DNA from: JAFGOY01 sp034430335
Lineage (GTDB): Bacteria > Chloroflexota > Anaerolineae > Aggregatilineales > UBA3940
Assembly (NCBI GenBank): GCA_034430335.1
Contig: DAOUES010000240.1
Span: forward strand, 1 to 15,136
Direction: 5' to 3'
Length of the DNA: 15,136 nucleotides
In this document: positions 11,357 to 15,136 of the stretch, one piece after another
Layout of the letters: every line of letters begins with the position of its first letter
Position numbering within the stretch: the first letter of the stretch is position 1
Program-made: the position numbers and the translations under genes
Notes under the pieces: generated by a model
What the model saw: the letters and a program-made list of their open reading frames with translations, nothing else
Database searches by the model: none
What the model was told of the DNA's origin: nothing

Positions 11357-13414
11357 CTACGGGTGATTCTCCCCCAGTTCGGTGATATACAGGGTCCCGT
11401 CGTAGGTTTCGCCCTGGATATATGTCCCCACCCAGATCGCATACCACCCGGCTTCAGGGGATTCAAAATCGATCAATGGGTTCCACGAGTCATAGTCAAC
11501 CGCATCGTCGGCGCAAATCCAGGTACCATCGGGATCGTTGATCACCAACGTCGGGTCGTTCATCGAGTCGGCGGCGACGAAATAGATGCGCAGCAAAGCG
11601 GAATTAAAGTCACTCTCTTCGTAGTACAGGTTCACATCGGGAGCCGAGGCGACATAACCCAGGCAGTCGCCGCCGAATTCCGAATAAACATCGACCGTTC
11701 CCCCGGCGATCATATCGACCGCGTAGGGGTCAGGGGTAAATCCCGATTCCAGGCTGTGGTCGCCAAAAGCGGCGGGCAGCGACCAGTCCATCCCGGTCGT
11801 GCCGCCGGTGCCAGCGCTGCCGCCCACGTCCTCCGGCCCGATCTCCATCTCGTCGGTAATGTAGAGCGTCCCGGAGATATTCTCATTGGCGTAGATGCTC
11901 CCCACCCAGATATCGATCACGCCGCCGCTGGCGGGATAGAGATCGACGTTCGGGTTGTAGCCCCAGAAATCGTCATTGCAGTGCCAGGCAGCGTTTGCAT
12001 CGCTGATGATCAGCGTCGTATCGGCGTCGGGATCGTCGGCAACGAAGAAGAAGCGGAGGGGGATGTTCATCCCGCCCCACGAGAGCCGGAAGTCGGGCGG
12101 CGCGGCGGCATACCCGGCGCAGCCGTCGATATAACCGGCATCGACCGGCCCGCCGGAGACCAGCCCGACGCTGAACGGGTCGGGGAGGAAGTTGTTCTCA
12201 AGCTCGACATAGCCGTAAGTCGGCCCGGCGGTGTAGTCAAGCTCGGTCGGGACGGCGGTTGGCACCGGGGTCAAGGTCGCGGTCGGCACCGGCGTGGGCG
12301 CAGGCGCAAAAATCTGGCGGCCTCCCCGCGCGCCGCGCAGCAGCAGGATTCCCCCGACGACCATACCTAGCACGGCAACCAGCCCGATCAGCCCCAGGCA
12401 GCCCCACAGCCAGGGGTTTGCCCGCCGCTTCACTTCGGGGGTGATCACCGCCTGCTCGACAGCCGGGACGAATGGAGTCGCCGCCGCCTGTGGGGTCGCT
12501 GGCCGCACCACTTTTCGCGGAATTGGCGCAGTCATTGCGTCGGTCGCATAGGTATTGAAATCCACCGCTTCGGCACCGGCTGGCTGCTGACCCTCGACCA
12601 CCGCTTTCAGGTCGGCGGCAAGCTGACCCGCCGTCTGGTAGCGTTTGGCCGGGTCCTTCGCCAGCGCGGTGTCGATCACCTTTTTCATCGCTTCGGGAAG
12701 GCCGGAGCGGAACTCGTGGACGTTGGGGATCGGGGCGCTGATGTGGGCCATCAGGGTGCCCATCGGGGTATCGGCGCTATAGGGGGTCTGCCCGGTGATC
12801 ATCTCGAACAGGGTGACGCCAAGCGCGTACACGTCGAGCAGGTGCGGGATGTGACCTTCCCGGCTGACCTCCGGCGCGATATAGCCCGGCGTGCCGATGA
12901 TCCCGCTGCCGGTCAGCGCCAATGTCGATTCGCTGACCTTCGCGATCCCGAAGTCGGCTAAATAGGCGTGGCCGCGCTCGTCGAGCAAAATGTTGCTGGG
13001 CTTGAAATCGCGGTGGGTGATGCCCTGTTCATGGGCAAAATCGAGCGCCGATGCCATCTGCTCGACGATGCTGACGATGTCTTTCAGCGGCAGACCTTCC
13101 GGCGATTTCTTGATCCGGTCGCTGAGGCTGCCGCCGGTCAGGTAGCGCATGACGATGTAGGGCTGGCCGTTTTCCTCGCCGAAGTCATAGACGGGGAGAA
13201 TCGAGGGGTGCTCAAGCCGGGAGATGACCTGCACCTCGCGGTTGAAACGCGCCAGGAAGGTCGCGTCACGGGTCAGGTGGGAGGGCATCACCTTGATTGC
13301 CACCTCGCGCCCCATCGAGGGCTGGATGGCGCGGTAGACGTTCGCCATGCCGCCCCGCCCGATCTCCTCGATCACCCGGAATTTACCAATCGTTTTGCCG
13401 CTCAGGTCACTCAT
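11357..13414 (-). CDS. Transmembrane Ser/Thr protein kinase with two tandem PPC-like extracellular repeats
   Basis: A 685-aa protein. Residues 1-270 are an intact Hanks kinase (GRGGMANV, Lys41, Glu60, HRDFKPSN with Asp136, DFG 154-156, GTPGYIAPE). A Thr/Pro-containing juxtamembrane segment ends in KRRANPWLWG, with one TM at about 334-360. A Pro/Thr linker (TPVPTATLTPVPTAVPT) leads to two homologous ectodomain repeats at about 400-520 and 550-679. Each repeat has an opening '(L/F).PDP(F/Y)' strand, a CxGY cysteine (Cys432/Cys584), an (L/R)(F/Y)FVA strand, W-x-C-x-DD (Cys479/Cys634), a 'NP.(V/I)D' turn, and closing IWVG…GTLYIT. The pattern resembles bacterial pre-peptidase C-terminal (PPC-like) beta-sandwiches; one disulfide per repeat is inferred. 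The ligand is unknown; carbohydrate or matrix contact is possible. The ATG at 13414 with AGGAG 8 nt upstream is preferred to a GTG 18 nt earlier. Confidence 0.9.
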   Translation of the reverse strand: MSDLSGKTIGKFRVIEEIGRGGMANVYRAIQPSMGREVAIKVMPSHLTRDATFLARFNREVQVISRLEHPSILPVYDFGEENGQPYIVMRYLTGGSLSDRIKKSPEGLPLKDIVSIVEQMASALDFAHEQGITHRDFKPSNILLDERGHAYLADFGIAKVSESTLALTGSGIIGTPGYIAPEVSREGHIPHLLDVYALGVTLFEMITGQTPYSADTPMGTLMAHISAPIPNVHEFRSGLPEAMKKVIDTALAKDPAKRYQTAGQLAADLKAVVEGQQPAGAEAVDFNTYATDAMTAPIPRKVVRPATPQAAATPFVPAVEQAVITPEVKRRANPWLWGCLGLIGLVAVLGMVVGGILLLRGARGGRQIFAPAPTPVPTATLTPVPTAVPTELDYTAGPTYGYVELENNFLPDPFSVGLVSGGPVDAGYIDGCAGYAAAPPDFRLSWGGMNIPLRFFFVADDPDADTTLIISDANAAWHCNDDFWGYNPNVDLYPASGGVIDIWVGSIYANENISGTLYITDEMEIGPEDVGGSAGTGGTTGMDWSLPAAFGDHSLESGFTPDPYAVDMIAGGTVDVYSEFGGDCLGYVASAPDVNLYYEESDFNSALLRIYFVAADSMNDPTLVINDPDGTWICADDAVDYDSWNPLIDFESPEAGWYAIWVGTYIQGETYDGTLYITELGENHP

Positions 13415-13422
13415 CGCTGCCA

Positions 13423-13427
13423 CTCCT
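13423..13427 (-). promoter_or_regulatory. Shine-Dalgarno fixing the start of the PPC-repeat kinase
   Basis: AGGAG on the minus strand, 8 nt before ATG 13414, the same spacing as in the kinase-SBP gene. Confidence 0.65.
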
Positions 13428-13466
13428 GGCACTGCGTTGTACGGACTGCCTGCTGATGTATGGGTC

Positions 13467-13495
13467 AGTATAGCCGTCCTGAACGTAAATGGAAA
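13467..13495 (-). promoter_or_regulatory. Promoter of the PPC-repeat kinase gene
   Basis: TTTCCA (13490-13495), 17-bp spacer, TATACT (13467-13472), then GACC on the minus strand. It shares the -10 and spacing of the three terminator-linked promoters but has no terminator attached, since no array gene lies upstream. Confidence 0.6.
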
Positions 13496-13501
13496 GCAAA
13501 G

Positions 13502-13740
13502 AATCGATCCACAGATTCGGGGATTCAGTCCACAGATGACACAGATGCCACAGATATTTTTTGTTGTTGAGTGGGTTGGGTTTTGACTTGCGGCAGGTGT
13601 GTTTAGCGGATGAGGGGGATTCGATCCGCGAATTGCGCGAATTACGCGGATTTATAGCTCTTGTGGAGCTTCGTCGATTGAAACTTGGGGCAGATGTGGT
13701 CAATGTGCGGGAGGATTCGATCCACAGATGACACAGATGG
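13502..13740. repeat. Cluster of dispersed intergenic repeats, no gene
   Basis: The ~330-nt gap upstream of the kinase array holds no credible gene. It contains three repeat blocks: GATCCACAGATTCGGGGATT then TCCACAGATGACACAGATG (13505-13557), GGATTCGATCCGCGAATT with GCGCGAATTACGCGGATT (13618-13652), and GGATTCGATCCACAGATGAC followed by ACAGATGG (13711-13740). These are the same word families as at 1286-1346. An apparent minus-strand reading frame through them (13407-13763) is made of repeat translation and is not called. Confidence 0.7.
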
Positions 13741-13759
13741 TTTGTCTTGCTATATTCAC

Positions 13760-13915
13760 TCACTTGTTGCTGTTTAACAGGGGGCCTACCGGGTGTCCCC
13801 GCCGGGCAAGCAGCGCCGCTGCCCCGGCCTTGCGCAGCATCAGGCGCTGACTCTGCTCGACGAGGCTGTTTAACTCTTCCTGTTCAGGTTCGCCAAGCGT
13901 TCCCTTTGAATTTTC
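13760..13915 (-). pseudogene. 3' remnant of a small antitoxin-like (RHH-associated) gene
   Basis: On the minus strand an open stretch of 51 codons ends at TGA 13762-13760 and is blocked by another TGA at 13918-13916, with no start codon in good position. It reads EPEQEELNSLVEQSQRLML, then RKAGAAALLARRGHPVGPLL. This resembles the C-terminal tail of small Chloroflexi/cyanobacterial proteins, often with an N-terminal ribbon-helix-helix domain, that end in 'EAE…L..LV…ERxMLxRAxAAALLxxRGHxV..LL'. The recognition is from memory of that pattern, not a search. The 5' part, which would carry the DNA-binding domain, is gone and mobile-element sequence begins in its place. The fragment is probably non-functional. 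Confidence 0.5.
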
Positions 13916-13947
13916 TCATTCTAACGTTTTGGGTAGGTAAACAGAAA

Positions 13948-14000
13948 TGAGGCAGTATTGACTGAAAAAGTCTCGCTGAAGACCCAGCCAATATGCCTCA
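13948..14000. other. Imperfect inverted repeat at the edge of the transposase fragment
   Basis: TGAGGCAGTATTG (13948-13960) pairs with CAATATGCCTCA (13989-14000) with one bulged base. Inside it, GACTGAAAAAGTC (13960-13972) can form a smaller stem. It sits directly at the ATG of the plus-strand transposase fragment, so it may be the terminal structure of that element. Confidence 0.5.
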
Positions 14001-14113
14001 ACGAAATTGTACCAAAATCAAGACAGAAGCGACAAAGACCAGCAAGAGGATCTGCATACCGGTCAGCCGAGAAGAGTACGACAAGATGATGAACGATACG
14101 CAGTATTTTCGCA
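13993..14113 (+). pseudogene. 5' fragment of a second transposase-like gene
   Basis: Plus-strand frame from ATG 13993: MPQRNCTKIKTEATKTSK, then RICIPVSREEYDKMMNDTQYFR. The second part recalls the N-terminus of IS-encoded proteins that begin 'I.IP(V/I)S.EEYD.(M/L)..D…FR'. After about 14113 the reading continues to 14211 but enters sequence belonging to the ISAzo13 element (it crosses the 3' end of that gene antisense), so homology is expected to stop at a junction near 14113-14150. It is most simply a transposase gene cut by insertion of the ISAzo13 element. Family assignment is tentative. Confidence 0.4.
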
Positions 14114-15136
14114 CTAAGGCGTCGCGTCAAAATAACATGATCAAATTTACTATCATGCAGGCAAGATACGATAGTTCCAATCGCCATGAAAGTCGGCAGG
14201 TATTAAGTTGACCCTGGCCAGTTCATCATCAGTCACTTTGATGCCGGTAGGATAAGTTCCTGTGTCGAGTTCGGCCTGTATTCTCAATCCCTGTAGAGTC
14301 GAAGTAGCTGCAATCAGGTTAAGGATGACGTCAAGACTAACCAGCGGTCGACCGCGCCAGTTCTGGGTGATGTGACAAAACATGCGATGTTCAATCTTGT
14401 TCCATTTGCTGGTTCCAGGTGGGAAATGACAAACCTGAATAGGGATATCCAGAAAGGTTGCCAACATCTGCAAGGCTACCTTCCACAAACGACAACGGTT
14501 CCCATTACTACCGCCCCCATCGGCTGTGATCAGAAGTTCGCTGGCCTGGCGATGATATTCCAGTCCCATTTTGCACCACCAGCGCCGGATAGTCTCGGTT
14601 GCAAACTGAGCTGTATCGTGGTTGGTGCCGACACTCACCCAACCTTGATTCTGGGCAATATCATAGACCCCATAGGGGATAGCTTTACCCAAGTCTTTGT
14701 TCATAAAGTCGTGCATCAACACTTCGATGGGCTCTCCCTGCGGTTGCCATTCGCGCCCCTTGTTGCTGAATTCGCCAACCAATTCTTTCTTTTTCGTATC
14801 CACCGAGATCGCCGGTTGACCTCGCTGTTGGAATTCCTGCACCCTATCATTGATGTACTCAAACTGAGCGTTCCGATCCGGGTGTTCCGTCCCTTCTTTG
14901 ACCTTGCGTGTCCTTTGCAGACTGTAGTCCGCCGCCCGCAGCAATTGTCTGACGCTGCTGGCACTCACCGGATGCCCCTGTTGGGTCAGTTCATGCGCCA
15001 GGCGCTCCAGGGCTTCCAGCAATCCTGGGTCGAGGTCGGTCAAACGCTTGCGCCCACCTCCTTCTCTGCGCACTCGCTCGCTGATCTCAAGGCTCGGATC
15101 GGCTTCACGCTCAGACAACTCTGCCAGTCCCTTGCG
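14114..15136 (-). mobile_element. ISAzo13-family insertion sequence, partial (runs off right edge)
   Basis: Defined by its transposase gene. The boundary on the left is approximate, somewhere in 14113-14152; the terminal inverted repeat could not be identified because the other end is outside the window. Confidence 0.65.
14153..15136 (-). CDS. ISAzo13-family transposase, 5'-truncated by window edge
   Basis: The frame is open to the last base of the window on the minus strand (RKGLAEL before the TTG at 15118), so the N-terminus lies outside. The visible ~327 residues contain the hallmark blocks of ISAzo13 transposases. These are EGTEHPDRNAQFEYIN, AISVDTKKKELVGEF with a first catalytic Asp, KAIPYGVYDI, VGTNHDTAQFA, LLITADGGGSNGNRCRLWK with the second Asp, HFPPGTSKWNKIEHRMF with the Glu, and the closing FHGDWNYRILP. 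Counting from the TTG, the DDE candidates are Asp107, Asp200 and Glu243. The N-terminal part (GGRKRLTDLDPGLLEALERL) is a helical DNA-binding region. No internal stop or frameshift is seen, so it could be active if the outside part is intact. The left end has apparently interrupted an older transposase fragment. Confidence 0.92.
   Translation of the reverse strand, partial: RKGLAELSEREADPSLEISERVRREGGGRKRLTDLDPGLLEALERLAHELTQQGHPVSASSVRQLLRAADYSLQRTRKVKEGTEHPDRNAQFEYINDRVQEFQQRGQPAISVDTKKKELVGEFSNKGREWQPQGEPIEVLMHDFMNKDLGKAIPYGVYDIAQNQGWVSVGTNHDTAQFATETIRRWWCKMGLEYHRQASELLITADGGGSNGNRCRLWKVALQMLATFLDIPIQVCHFPPGTSKWNKIEHRMFCHITQNWRGRPLVSLDVILNLIAATSTLQGLRIQAELDTGTYPTGIKVTDDELARVNLIPADFHGDWNYRILPA

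Noticed and set aside
11363..12370. 335-codon plus-strand open frame opposite the PPC repeats.
   Set aside because: Antisense to a well-supported ectodomain; no recognisable protein features.
13502..13740. Possible CRISPR-like array from the recurring CACAGAT/GATTCGATCC words.
   Set aside because: Spacing is irregular, the units are of two kinds and differ in length, and there is no cas gene.
13407..13763. 118-aa minus-strand reading frame rich in 'HLCHLWIES' and 'NPRNSRNSRIES' segments.
   Set aside because: It is a translation of the dispersed CACAGAT/CGCGAATT repeats, overlaps the kinase start and its promoter, and has no SD or domain.
13921..14187. 88-aa minus-strand frame across the mobile-element junction.
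   Set aside because: Crosses the inferred IS boundary and is antisense to the more convincing transposase fragment.

Overview
The window looks like a piece of a GC-rich chromosome from an environmental bacterium, most likely Chloroflexota (Anaerolineae-like). This is inference from gene content, not from a marker gene: a tandem family of membrane-anchored Ser/Thr kinases with Pro/Thr-rich linkers and large ectodomains, a DUF4013 membrane protein, an ISAzo13-type transposase, and intergenic repeats of the 'ATCCACAGAT…CACAGAT' and 'CCGGGxCTGAAGC' kind. No rRNA or tRNA gene, CRISPR array or housekeeping marker was seen.

Layout. 1-1205 (+): 3' part of an exported-looking protein with a papain-like C39/BtrH-type domain, ending at a strong hairpin. 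1316-2705 (-): a two-gene unit, a DUF4013 membrane protein and a HAD-superfamily phosphatase, overlapping by 11 nt. 2911-4424 (-): an AbiEi/AbiEii type IV toxin-antitoxin pair (ATGA overlap) behind a palindromic operator/promoter, bracketed by two direct copies of a ~26-bp repeat. 4589-6859 (-): an apparent operon of a soluble Ser/Thr kinase, a ubiquitin-like (YukD/EsaB-type) three-TM protein and a P-loop kinase-like ATPase. 7027-9540 (-): a receptor kinase, i.e. a cytoplasmic Ser/Thr kinase, one TM helix and an extracellular solute-binding-protein (SBP) domain. 9666-11225 (-): a close paralogue of its TM and SBP part with no kinase domain. 11357-13414 (-): a third kinase with one TM and two tandem beta-sandwich (PPC-like) repeats. 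13433-15136: a repeat-rich stretch and nested mobile-element debris, with an antitoxin-like gene tail, a transposase 5' fragment and an ISAzo13-type transposase running off the right edge.

How the parts fit. The central 8 kb (5183-13414) reads as one expanded signalling locus. Three kinase domains align without gaps through the catalytic core (K41, D136 and DFG154 at the same residue numbers). Three of the intergenic gaps carry the same compact module: a rho-independent terminator for the preceding gene whose U-tract also supplies the -35 of a promoter for the next one (TTTTCA-N17-TATACT in all three copies). A related TATACT promoter precedes the first gene of the array. No ABC permease or ATPase gene is present, so the SBP domains are more likely sensors than transport components. 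The kinase-less SBP paralogue could be a co-receptor or decoy. The receptor-kinase/orphan-receptor pair and its duplicated control module are the most novel content here.

The AbiE genes and the right-end IS look less GC-rich than the kinase genes, which fits their being acquired.
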